From assembly GCA_003224635.1 (NCBI GenBank), contig QHZK01000144.1, positions 1 to 8,503 of the forward strand: a stretch of DNA of 8,503 nt, written 5' to 3'. The position numbers and the translations under genes were made by a program. Shown piece after piece: positions 1 through 5,841 of this stretch; position 1 is the stretch's first letter, and every line of letters starts with the position of its first letter. This stretch comes from Acidobacteriota bacterium. Its GTDB lineage: Bacteria > Acidobacteriota > Terriglobia > UBA7540. Under the pieces are notes generated by a model, which made no database searches, was not told the DNA's origin, and saw nothing but the letters and a program-made list of their open reading frames with translations.

Positions 1-35
1 TCTATGACCGCCGACCAAGATGCTGCAACATTCCC

Positions 36-52
36 GGCGCTCATAGAGCGCC
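36..52. repeat. Short perfect hairpin downstream of the portal gene
   Basis: GGCGCTC (36-42) and GAGCGCC (46-52) are perfect reverse complements separated by three bases. The hairpin lies about 15 bases beyond the portal stop codon in the direction of transcription. No T-tract follows it, so a terminator role is not supported. It may be part of a dispersed palindromic repeat. The first 67 bases of the window hold nothing else I can support. This is the only visible gene end without a TCAGT-type or related octamer repeat, although the downstream gene lies outside the window. Confidence 0.5.
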
Positions 53-67
53 GCTACAGCAGTTCTC

Positions 68-1786
68 CTACCCTTTGATTTGGTCCTCGCCTTCGGTGAC
101 GACCTCGCCCCGGATCGCGACCACGCCCGTCTTGCCCTCTTCGGGCAGCGCGAGTTCCTGGCGGATGAAGCGGCGCAGGTTGTCTTCCGAGACCACCAGG
201 CCCGTCTGGGCGAACTTGGTGAGCGCGTCGACGATCTCGCCCAAGCCGCGCGCCTGCACGTTGGCCGGGACCAAGCGCGGCGCGGGCGCGTCCTCGCCGA
301 AATTGAATTCCACCAGGCGCCGCACGCTGGTATTCGTCATCACCGCCGCGACCTGGTCGGCGACGTTCTGGAGCGAGAGCAGAAAGAAATCTCCGTGCTG
401 CTGGCCGAGCGCGCGGGAACCGCGCTCGGCCACGGCCAGGTCCATGAAGAGGGCGAGGGCGGCGCGCGAGATCATCACGTTGTGGTGCTGGATGGAGGGC
501 AGGATGTCGCGCACACGGCCCTCGACGCCCACAATGCGGAGGCCGGTCGCCGGGTCGCCGGGCGGCTCGACCGCGCCCGTGGACTCGTGCGCCGCCAGTT
601 GGGTAACGAAGTTGTAGGCGGCGTCGCGGTCCTCCTTGGAAAATCCGGGTGCCAGCTTCCACACCGGGATGCCGAGCGCGTTGCGCTCGCAGGCGATCGA
701 GTCCATGCGGTAGAGGTTCGACTTGACGTACCAGTGCGGGTACATGTAGCGCAGGAGCGCCGTGCCCCAGAAGTTCGCGCCCTCCTGGTTGTAGGTGAAC
801 AGGGCGATCTTTTCGGCGGGCAGCGTGACGTTCAAATACCGGCCGCCGCGATAACCGTACTGCTCGAGCGCGACGAGCGTCTCGCCGTCGAGCTCCGTGT
901 GCCAGCGGTAGAAAGTCAGGGGCAGGCGCGCGGCGAGCTTGCGGAGCCGGACGCGCGAGCCGTCCACCGCCCAGACGTCCTCGTGCGCCGCGCACCCGAA
1001 GTCGAGCATCAGAAGGGCGTTGCGCACCACGTCGTCCCAGTTCTGGGTCGCCCAGGCGCCGGTCGAGGTGCGGAATTCGAGCCCGCCAAAGAGATTGTCC
1101 CGAACGAAGGCGGCGATCTCCTTGGCCTTGGCTTCCGTGGCTCGACCAGCGCCCGTCGAAGAAACTCTCATGCTGTCATTCTGAGCCCTTCGCTTGTCAT
1201 TCTGAGCGAAGCGAAGAATCTCTGTATTTCGCTCAGGAGATCCTTCGCTTCGCTCAGGATGGGAGGTCGTGTCTTGCGCCACGACCTCCCACTTGGCCGA
1301 CTGGATGGGCAGCTTGCAGGCGGCGAGCGTGGCCCTGACCTGCGCGTCGCCGCGGCGCATTCTTTCGTAAGTGGGAAGCGCGCTGCGGCCCGCGAGCTCG
1401 GGGTTATATTCGCCGAGGTCGTACAGGAAGCCGGAGGGGATCGGGGTGCCGCTGATCCCGAACGTGGCCTCAAACTCGCCGCGCGGCACCGTGCCCGGGG
1501 CCAGGGGCCGGTCGCCCGGGGTCGGGGCGGGAACGGGCACGACGGGCGCAGTCTGCAAGGGCGCGCTCGCGCCGTACGCCTGCGCCCACACGCCGGGGAC
1601 CGGGGTTCGGGATTCGGGGCTCGGGGTTCGGGTTTCGCTGAATCCCGAATCCTGACTCCTGAATCCTGTTTCTCTCTCGGCCAGGGCCAGCACGCGGTCC
1701 AGCCGGTCCGCCAGCTTTTCGGCGCGGCGCAACTCGCGATCGAGCAGCTTCGTCTGGTTTCCGTTGCCTGAAGAGTGACTCTTCAT
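68..1786 (-). CDS. Phage portal protein, DUF935 family (Mu gp29-like)
   Basis: This 572-residue protein is the likely portal, the dodecameric ring at the capsid vertex through which DNA is packaged. Family-like features include YERMRRGDAQVRATLAACKLP (about 140-160), the block around NFWGTALLRYMYPHWYVKSN (338-357), and HHNVMISRAALALFMDL (434-450). The C-terminal part LVEFNFGEDAPAPRL (491-505) is typical of DUF935. Its place downstream of the large terminase matches Mu-like phages. Two stretches look foreign. Residues about 40-66 are a Ser/Pro/Thr-rich segment encoded by TTCGGGAT octamers. Residues about 173-207 are encoded by a CATTCTGAGCGAAGCGAAG-type palindrome. Both are in frame and outside the conserved core. 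The ATG at 1786 has no clear Shine-Dalgarno. An upstream ATG meets a stop after two codons, so 1786 is the best start. Residues about 14-38 are predicted helical. Confidence 0.92.
   Translation of the reverse strand: MKSHSSGNGNQTKLLDRELRRAEKLADRLDRVLALAERETGFRSQDSGFSETRTPSPESRTPVPGVWAQAYGASAPLQTAPVVPVPAPTPGDRPLAPGTVPRGEFEATFGISGTPIPSGFLYDLGEYNPELAGRSALPTYERMRRGDAQVRATLAACKLPIQSAKWEVVAQDTTSHPERSEGSPERNTEILRFAQNDKRRAQNDSMRVSSTGAGRATEAKAKEIAAFVRDNLFGGLEFRTSTGAWATQNWDDVVRNALLMLDFGCAAHEDVWAVDGSRVRLRKLAARLPLTFYRWHTELDGETLVALEQYGYRGGRYLNVTLPAEKIALFTYNQEGANFWGTALLRYMYPHWYVKSNLYRMDSIACERNALGIPVWKLAPGFSKEDRDAAYNFVTQLAAHESTGAVEPPGDPATGLRIVGVEGRVRDILPSIQHHNVMISRAALALFMDLAVAERGSRALGQQHGDFFLLSLQNVADQVAAVMTNTSVRRLVEFNFGEDAPAPRLVPANVQARGLGEIVDALTKFAQTGLVVSEDNLRRFIRQELALPEEGKTGVVAIRGEVVTEGEDQIKG
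1171..1262. repeat. In-frame palindromic insertion element in the portal gene
   Basis: Perfect 15-base arms CTGAGCGAAGCGAAG (1202-1216) and CTTCGCTTCGCTCAG (1243-1257) enclose AATCTCTGTATTTCGCTCAGGAGATC-type sequence, and two TGTCATTCTGAGC copies precede them. The block 1174-1237 recurs in the terminase gene at 4208-4271 with one mismatch. Read on the minus strand it encodes portal residues of the form PERNTEILRFAQND without breaking the frame. Such repeats are dispersed in many bacterial genomes. Here the element sits in a variable region before the conserved core. Confidence 0.85.
1604..1669. repeat. Octamer inverted repeat (TTCGGGAT type) inside the portal gene
   Basis: The left arm carries TTCGGGAT, TCGGGGCT and CGGGGTTC units with an 8-base period. 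The right arm carries GAATCCCG, AATCCTGA and CTCCTGAA units. The arms are imperfect reverse complements around a short centre near 1636-1640. On the minus strand the element is read through in frame and encodes about 27 residues rich in Ser, Pro, Thr and Arg (portal residues about 40-66). The layout matches the TCAGT repeats at the gene junctions but the unit is unrelated. Confidence 0.75.
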
Positions 1787-1807
1787 AAGTCCATTAGGTC
1801 AAGTTCG

Positions 1808-1894
1808 TCAGTTAGTCAGTATTTCAGTTTGTCAGTAGGTTGGTCTCAAGTTCGACGAACTGAGAGACTGACGAACTGACGAACTGAGAAACTG
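1808..1894. repeat. TCAGT octamer inverted repeat between gp26-like paralogue and portal
   Basis: Four TCAGT units at an 8-base spacing (linkers TAG, ATT, TTG) form the left arm. Four or five ACTGA units (linkers GAG, CGA, CGA, GAA) form the right arm. The centre contains the palindrome AGTTCG-A-CGAACT. The last unit ends about three bases before the stop codon of the upstream gene. The repeat fills nearly the whole 111-base gap. Confidence 0.9.
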
Positions 1895-1897
1895 TAT

Positions 1898-2212
1898 TCA
1901 GAACGCAATCCCCGGGTCCGCAGCGATGCGGTCGTCACGCAGGTCGACGGCCTTGGCGGTGGCCCGGACCGAGGAGTATTCCGCCGTCGTGCGTCCGGCG
2001 CGCACAGGCTTCGACTCGACGTAGCCGCGCGACGGATCGCCCAAGTAAGCCAGGTGAAATTTCAGCTCGCTCTCCTCGATCGGATAACCCTGCCCGCGCT
2101 GCACCTGGATCCGTAAGCTCGCGAAGGCGACCCAGTCGAGCCGGTGCTTGATCAGAATGCTCAGGATCACGCCGCGCAGGATTTCGTCCCGGATTTGGCG
2201 AGTGAGTTCCAT
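1898..2212 (-). CDS. Small winged-helix-like phage protein, second gp26-like copy
   Basis: This 104-residue protein has no recognisable catalytic motif. Predicted helices (about 3-24 and 50-62) and a C-terminal beta-like region suggest a winged-helix fold. It appears related to the protein at 6040-6354. ESELKFHLAYL (about 47-57) matches VELSYHVAYL, and RATAKAVDLRDDRIAADPGI near the end matches KITAKGIDYYDGRLPADSGV. The latter protein sits where Mu-like phages carry a gp26 / VpaChn25_0724-family gene, so this one is likely a diverged duplicate. Role unknown; the family has no established function that I know of. It lies between a TM-protein pair and the portal. The ATG at 2212 directly follows the repeat unit ACTGAT with no Shine-Dalgarno. 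Confidence 0.7.
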   Translation of the reverse strand: MELTRQIRDEILRGVILSILIKHRLDWVAFASLRIQVQRGQGYPIEESELKFHLAYLGDPSRGYVESKPVRAGRTTAEYSSVRATAKAVDLRDDRIAADPGIAF

Positions 2213-2213
2213 A

Positions 2214-2412
2214 TCAGTAAGTCAGCAGGTCAGTAGGTCAGTAAGTCAGTAAGTCAGTGCGTCAGTGAGTCAGTGCGTCAGTGAGTCAGTATGTCAGTGA
2301 GCCAGTACTCAGCGAATCAGTGATTCAGCCAGACAACTGCCGGACTGACGAACTGAGAAACTGAGAAACTGAAACACTGAGCAACTCAAATACTGACAAA
2401 CTGACGAACTGA
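2214..2412. repeat. Longest TCAGT octamer inverted repeat
   Basis: The left arm has about 15 TCAGT-type units (11 exact) at an 8-base period, with purine-rich linkers AAG, AGG, GCG, GAG and ATG. The right arm has about nine ACTGA-type units with linkers CGA, GAA, CAA and AAT. The left arm begins two bases upstream of the ATG at 2212. The right arm ends about eight bases before the stop of the gene at 2421. It fills the 208-base gap. Confidence 0.92.
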
Positions 2413-2420
2413 GATACTCC

Positions 2421-2708
2421 CTAATTCCGCAGCTCGGTCTGTTCTCCGCGCATCCGGTTCAGCCGGTCGGCGTGGACCTGGAGCGCCATCCAGAGCTGGT
2501 CGTTGGTGTGGCGCTGGGTGTCGATGTAGTCGCGCAGCATGGTGACCACGCGTTCCTGGTACTTCAGCCGCCGCTGCTCCGCCGCCGCATGACCCTTCAT
2601 GCCCAGCGAAATCCGCCACACCAGCAGAATGAAGCTGATCGCCGTGGCGATGAAAGCCAGCGCCGCCAGCACTCCGAGCAAAACACACATCCGAGGCAAC
2701 TGATTCAT
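2421..2708 (-). CDS. Single-TM coiled-coil protein, tandem paralogue B
   Basis: This protein has 95 residues from the ATG at 2708, which has AGGGGG about ten bases upstream. A TTG at 2768 would extend it in frame, but the added residues are uncharacteristic and would bury that Shine-Dalgarno. One strongly hydrophobic segment (about 8-32) is followed by a charged helical tail. The tail resembles the neighbour at 2919-3233: WRISLG.., RVVTMLRDY and TNDQLWMA align with WRVSRG.., RLVEMLGDY and ATDQLWSA. The two are therefore tandem paralogues. A small protein with an N-terminal TM and coiled coil also occurs upstream of gp26 in Mu-like phages (DUF2730), and this pair stands in the same relation to the gp26-like copy at 1898-2212. 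Function unknown; possibly membrane-linked. Confidence 0.7.
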   Translation of the reverse strand: MNQLPRMCVLLGVLAALAFIATAISFILLVWRISLGMKGHAAAEQRRLKYQERVVTMLRDYIDTQRHTNDQLWMALQVHADRLNRMRGEQTELRN

Positions 2709-2777
2709 GTTCGAACTACCCCCTTTGGTGCTGGGACGGCGTTCCCTGGGGGGCAGGTCGCAACCCAACTTCGTATT

Positions 2778-2913
2778 TCAGTTTGTCAGTACTTCAGTAC
2801 TTCAGTACTTCAGTTTGTCAGTCGGTCAGTTCTCAGTTTTCGGTTTGTCAGTTCTTTGAACTGGCCTTACTGACATACTGACATACTGACATACTGACTT
2901 ACTGACACACTGA
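2778..2913. repeat. TCAGT octamer inverted repeat between the two TM paralogues
   Basis: The left arm includes a near-perfect tandem run of ACTTCAGT plus TTG-linked units. The right arm is ACTGACAT repeated, then ACTGACTT and ACTGACAC. Spacing is eight bases within each arm. The right arm ends about six bases before the stop codon at 2919-2921. Between the repeat and the gene at 2708 lies about 70 bases of non-repetitive leader that carries the Shine-Dalgarno. Confidence 0.9.
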
Positions 2914-2918
2914 CTCAC

Positions 2919-3233
2919 TCAACAGGCGGAGAGCGGCGTCGACGCCGACCACAGTTGGTCGGTGGCGCTCCGCTCGGCTTGGGCGTAGTCGCCCAGCATT
3001 TCGACCAGCCTCGCTTCCGTTTTCTGGCGCTCGAGGCAAGTCCCGACCAACTGCTCGACGCCGCGCGAGACGCGCCACGCCACCACGAGCAGCGCCGCCG
3101 CGGCCATGACCAGGGCCAGGGCCGCCAGCGTCTCGAGCCAGGCCAGCAGGCGCGCGCGCTCGAAGACCGCGCCCGAATCGGCCGCCGCGGACCTGAAGCT
3201 GTCGACGAAAAAAGCCAGTGCGAAATGGGCCAT
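2919..3233 (-). CDS. Single-TM coiled-coil protein, tandem paralogue A
   Basis: This 104-residue protein has one clear membrane segment (about 32-54, rich in Ala, Leu and Val). A helical tail of about 45 residues follows. The tail shares WR.S.G, R.VEML.DY and TDQLW.A with the next gene (2421-2708), so the two probably arose by duplication. It has a strong Shine-Dalgarno, AAGGAGG at 3241-3247, seven bases before the ATG, one of only two convincing ones in the window. The protein ends abruptly after STPLSAC, about 20 residues sooner after the TDQLW motif than its paralogue, so its C-terminus may be shortened. It stands directly after the large terminase, where Mu itself has none. No function can be assigned; a DUF2730-like accessory role is a guess. 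Confidence 0.7.
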   Translation of the reverse strand: MAHFALAFFVDSFRSAAADSGAVFERARLLAWLETLAALALVMAAAALLVVAWRVSRGVEQLVGTCLERQKTEARLVEMLGDYAQAERSATDQLWSASTPLSAC

Positions 3234-3240
3234 GACCGAG

Positions 3241-3247
3241 CCTCCTT
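3241..3247 (-). promoter_or_regulatory. Strong Shine-Dalgarno (AAGGAGG)
   Basis: On the minus strand AAGGAGG lies seven bases before the ATG at 3233. It is the best ribosome binding site in the window and fixes that start. It stands out because most neighbouring genes have repeat units where a site would be expected. Confidence 0.8.
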
Positions 3248-3255
3248 GGAGTTCG

Positions 3256-3344
3256 TCAGTTCGTCAGTTTGTCAGTTTCTCAGTCGGCCCCGTTGTTGGT
3301 CCGACTTACGTACTTACTGAAGTACTGACGTACTGACTCACTGA
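3256..3344. repeat. TCAGT octamer inverted repeat between terminase and TM paralogue A
   Basis: The left arm has TCAGT units with linkers TCG, TTG and TTC. The right arm has ACTGA units with linkers AGT, CGT and CTC. The centre is about 35 unique bases. The right arm ends nine bases before the terminase stop codon. Confidence 0.88.
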
Positions 3345-3353
3345 CTCACTTAA

Positions 3354-4940
3354 TTACAACGTCGGGCTCCGAAGCCCCAGGGACAGCGGACGCCCCACGA
3401 CCCCGGCGATCTCGGCCAGGTGATAGGTCTCGGGCCGGGCGGCGGCGGCCTCCGCCAGGCAGAACGCCCACCAGTGGTCGGCGTGGCCGGACTTCGAGTC
3501 GTGGTCGGCGTCGAAGCGCGACTGGCCGAGCGCGTTCGCGGCCTTCTTCACCGAGCGGAACGACTCGCGCACCGCGTCCGAATCCGGCAGGCGAACTTTG
3601 GCCTCCTCCATGCGGCGCTTGGCCGTGACCGCGAGCGTTTCCTTCCGGGCCGCCGTGAACGTGACGCCCTCGACCTTGTCCGGAAACTCGCGCGCCAGGG
3701 CCTCGGCGATGGCGAGCCCCATGCCGCCCTGGTCGATTTCCATGCGCTTGACCAGCGGCAGGACGGCCCGCGCCTGGCGCACCTGGTCGGGTGTCGGCAG
3801 GTTGCGCATCTCGATCACGCCGCGCGTCCAGGTGACGTCCCCCACGAGCTCGGAAAGCCAGATGACCGACAGGTCGCGGTTGCGCGCCACGTCCCATCCC
3901 GCATAAAGACCAGTGCCGAGTGACGAGTGACAAGTGACAAGTTCTTGCCTCAGCTCGGTCGAGGCTTCCGAGGAGACGCACTTCTCGAACAGCTCGTGCG
4001 GGATCCACTGCGAGCCGCTGGAGAGGAACTCGCAGCAAAATTCCTGCCGCCAGGTCTCTTCGTCGACCCCGGCGCGCAGCAGGCCGAGATCGATCCCGAG
4101 CCCCTGGCGCGCCGCCTCGTAGACATCGCACCAGTGGCCCGACCATAAAATCGGGTGATCCCGTTCGCTTCGCTCAGGGCAGGCGGGTGATCGGGTGATC
4201 GGGTGATTGTCATTCTGAGCCCTTCGCGTGTCATTCTGAGCGAAGCGAAGAATCTCTGTATTTCGCTCAGGGTAAACTCCGCGAAGAATCCCGCTCTGGT
4301 CTTTTCTTTCGTTGGGAACAGTGCGAGATGCTTCGCTTCGCTCAGCATGACAAGCCTGCTCTGAGCGCAGCGAAGGGATGACGCGACCAACCGATGCTCC
4401 AGGGCCTTCCGTCAACCCTGCTTCCTTCGCCAGCTCGAAGAACTTGCCCTGCTGGCCGTTCGGGGTGGAGATCACCTCCAGGCTGTAGCCGCGCGTGATG
4501 GTCGGGTAGAGCGCGGCGTAGATCTTGTCGGCGTCGACGTGGAAGGCAAACTCATCCAACGTCACGTGGCCGGAGTAACCGCGCGCCGTGTCGGGATTGG
4601 CGGGCAGGCCGTAAATCACCGAGCCGTTGGGGAAGCGCACTTCCAGTTGCTTGATCGTGGCGCCCTCGAAAAACGTGGACTCGCACGCCTGGGCGACGAT
4701 GCCGCACGACTGGATGTGCTCGTGCACCTTCTCCATCAGCAGGCGCGACTGCCTCTCGCCCTTCGAGAGCAGGACCCAGGTGGTCCGCCTTTCCAGGCAC
4801 TTGAGCACGGCGCGGAGGGTGGCCGCAAAGGAGAAGCCGGTCTGCCGGCCCTTCACCACAATCTTGAGCGGCGAATTGTCCTCGACCCAGCGCCGCTGGT
4901 AGGGCAGGAGCTCGAGGGCTGTCCGTTGTCCTTTGTCCAT
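3354..4940 (-). CDS. Phage terminase large subunit (Mu gp28-like)
   Basis: This 528-residue protein is the packaging motor ATPase plus nuclease that cuts and pumps DNA into the prohead. The ATPase part shows a Walker A variant VVKGRQTGFS (28-37), a Walker B HVTLDEF (125-131) with D129/E130, and a coupling motif ISTPNG (157-162). The nuclease part shows GWDVARNRD (348-356, D350), EIDQGGMG (401-408, D403) and HADHWWAF (486-493, D488), fitting an RNase H-like acidic triad. Between the domains, residues about 180-265 are encoded by repeat elements, and a shorter insert (about 334-343) precedes the nuclease start. Without them the length would be close to the usual 430-450. All motifs are intact, so the protein could be active. 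The start at 4940 has no Shine-Dalgarno; ACTGAAAA precedes it. Confidence 0.94.
   Translation of the reverse strand: MDKGQRTALELLPYQRRWVEDNSPLKIVVKGRQTGFSFAATLRAVLKCLERRTTWVLLSKGERQSRLLMEKVHEHIQSCGIVAQACESTFFEGATIKQLEVRFPNGSVIYGLPANPDTARGYSGHVTLDEFAFHVDADKIYAALYPTITRGYSLEVISTPNGQQGKFFELAKEAGLTEGPGASVGRVIPSLRSEQACHAERSEASRTVPNERKDQSGILRGVYPERNTEILRFAQNDTRRAQNDNHPITRSPACPERSERDHPILWSGHWCDVYEAARQGLGIDLGLLRAGVDEETWRQEFCCEFLSSGSQWIPHELFEKCVSSEASTELRQELVTCHSSLGTGLYAGWDVARNRDLSVIWLSELVGDVTWTRGVIEMRNLPTPDQVRQARAVLPLVKRMEIDQGGMGLAIAEALAREFPDKVEGVTFTAARKETLAVTAKRRMEEAKVRLPDSDAVRESFRSVKKAANALGQSRFDADHDSKSGHADHWWAFCLAEAAAARPETYHLAEIAGVVGRPLSLGLRSPTL
3913..3944. repeat. Heptamer repeat (AGTGACA type) inside the terminase gene
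   Basis: GAGTGAC, GAGTGAC and AAGTGAC units with a 7-base period lie just upstream (in coding sense) of the nuclease motif. On the minus strand they encode about ten residues (LVTCHSSLGTG region) in frame. Only one arm is evident, so this may be a half element. Confidence 0.65.
4147..4388. repeat. Composite in-frame repeat insertion in the terminase linker
   Basis: About 240 bases made of several parts. First is a CGTTCGCTTCGCTCAGGG piece at about 4162-4179. Next come three GGGTGATC octamers (4185-4207). Then follows the 64-base block 4208-4271 shared with the portal gene, with one mismatch. Finally there is a further TTCGCTTCGCTCAG / CTGAGCGCAGCGAAG pair (about 4331-4377). The whole is read through on the minus strand as about 80 residues between ATPase and nuclease domains without a stop. 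Confidence 0.85.
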
Positions 4941-4943
4941 TTT

Positions 4944-5152
4944 TCAGTTTCTCAGTTCGTCAGTTTGTCAGTATTTCAGTTCGTCAGTCCCTCAGTTGGT
5001 CAGTTGGTCAGTTGGTCAGTTCCAGCATAGCCGGTCATCGGAACCCAACTCCGGCAATGGTAACTCCTCCGAGGATCAATCACGCGGTTCGGACTGACAA
5101 CTGAAGAACTGAATAACTGACAAACTGAAATACTGAAATACTGACAAACTGA
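4944..5152. repeat. TCAGT octamer inverted repeat between DUF3486 gene and terminase
   Basis: The left arm (4944 to about 5020) has TCAGT units with TTC, TCG, TTG, ATT and TTGG-type linkers, ending in three GTTGGTCA units. The right arm (5093-5152) has ACTGA units with CAA, AAT and GAA-type linkers. About 72 bases of unique sequence separate the arms, with no ORF or hairpin I can support. The left arm starts three bases from the terminase ATG. The right arm ends two bases from the upstream stop codon. Confidence 0.9.
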
Positions 5153-5153
5153 C

Positions 5154-5651
5154 CTACGGCCCGACCAACCCGTAAATCTCCTGGATCTTCCGCAACGTTT
5201 CGGGGCCGAGCTCGCGCGCCTGGCCCTCTTTCTCGATGGCCTGAGCGACTTCGCGCACTCGCTGTTGCAGTTGTTCGCGCTTTACGATTTCGGTCTTCAT
5301 GCGCTCCTCCGCCAGCCTCAAGGCCGCTTCGAGGTTCCGGCCCTTGAGGTCCAGGCTTCCCCGGGTCAGGAAGTGCCGGGCGGCGTCCTTGACGGTGAAG
5401 CGCGTCCCTGCCCGCTCGAGACCCATCAGGCCGGTGAGGAACACGGCGTCGGCCAGCTCCGCTTCGGCCGAATGGGGGGCGCCCGTCAAGGATTTCTTCA
5501 GCTTCTGAGCTACTTCCTGCATGCGCCGGATGCGCCGGCCTTGCAGGTCCGGGTTGCTCTGAAAGTAGCTCCGGACGGCCAGGAGCGTGACGCCCTCGCC
5601 TCGCCGACGGCGTCCGGTGAGGGGTCCGGCTGGTGGCGCTCGTTGATCCAT
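5154..5651 (-). CDS. DUF3486 (Mu gp27-like) protein, C-terminal part after a frameshift
   Basis: This frame encodes the bulk of a DUF3486-type protein, the small-terminase-position protein of Mu-like phages. GVTLLAVRSYFQSNPDLQGRR aligns in character with the second helix pair of the family's N-terminal DNA-binding-like region. A long helical section follows (about 40-145, including EAALRLAEERMKTEIVKREQLQQRVREVAQ). It ends in ARELGPETLRKIQEIYGL, like the family's usual tail. The first 16 codons from the ATG at 5651 look like out-of-frame sequence, so that ATG is probably not the natural start. The true N-terminus lies in the overlapping frame that begins at 5830. Whether this is expressed alone, by a -1 shift, or not at all is not visible. 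Confidence 0.7.
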   Translation of the reverse strand: MDQRAPPAGPLTGRRRRGEGVTLLAVRSYFQSNPDLQGRRIRRMQEVAQKLKKSLTGAPHSAEAELADAVFLTGLMGLERAGTRFTVKDAARHFLTRGSLDLKGRNLEAALRLAEERMKTEIVKREQLQQRVREVAQAIEKEGQARELGPETLRKIQEIYGLVGP

Positions 5652-5830
5652 TCGGTCGTGTCTTCAAACGTGGCGCCGTTCTCGATCATGCGCTCCGCCT
5701 CGAGCTTGACGTTCGGGGGAAGCAGCTCGAAGTTGTTCAGCCGGCCCCGGCCTCGGAACTTGCTCCGGGGCCTGCCGCTCTGGTCGGTGGCGGGGCCCAG
5801 CTTCGGTTTTCGTCCTTTGTCCTTGGTCAT
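5510..5830 (-). CDS. DUF3486 (Mu gp27-like) protein, N-terminal part before a frameshift
   Basis: The first about 70 residues carry a basic start and LLPPNVKLEAERMIENGATFEDTTEWINERH (written here only in parts: LLPPNVKLEAERMI, FEDTTEWINERH). This is the typical opening of DUF3486 proteins, which read LP..V...L...L..G....E...WL. After about residue 72 the frame changes to Arg/Ala/Ser-rich sequence that resembles no family. The family sequence resumes in the -1 frame (5651-5154). A missing base in the C-run complementary to GGGG at 5621-5624 would join the two into one protein of about 225 residues. A sequencing error, a disabling mutation, or a -1 slip on the CCC codon are all possible; I favour error or mutation. 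No Shine-Dalgarno precedes the ATG at 5830. Confidence 0.6.
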   Translation of the reverse strand: MTKDKGRKPKLGPATDQSGRPRSKFRGRGRLNNFELLPPNVKLEAERMIENGATFEDTTEWINERHQPDPSPDAVGEARASRSWPSGATFRATRTCKAGASGACRK

Positions 5831-5841
5831 GAGTGAGTTTG

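Noticed and set aside
4..78. Small plus-strand ORF (24 residues, MTADQDAATFPALIERRYSS...)
   Set aside because: It overlaps the portal end and contains the 36-52 hairpin. There is no Shine-Dalgarno and no sign of conservation that I can see.
1174..1257. Insertion sequence or transposon inside the portal
   Set aside because: The element is under 100 bases and codes for no transposase. It is a short palindromic repeat, at most a non-autonomous element.
80..1771. Long open frame on the plus strand opposite the portal gene (563 codons)
   Set aside because: Its translation is rich in Arg, Ala and His with no domain, and it mirrors the codon structure of the portal on the other strand. It is a GC-driven shadow.
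2214..2412. CRISPR-like array
   Set aside because: The unit is eight bases with three-base variable parts, far too short for repeats and spacers. No cas gene is present and the arms face each other.
2709..2768. TTG start at 2768 for the TM protein ending at 2421
   Set aside because: The added 20 residues look untranslated and would cover the good Shine-Dalgarno (AGGGGG) before the ATG at 2708.
5080..5667. Third open frame (195 codons) across the DUF3486 gene
   Set aside because: The sequence is Arg/Pro/Gly-rich and runs into the repeat at its C-terminus. The family motifs lie in the other two frames.
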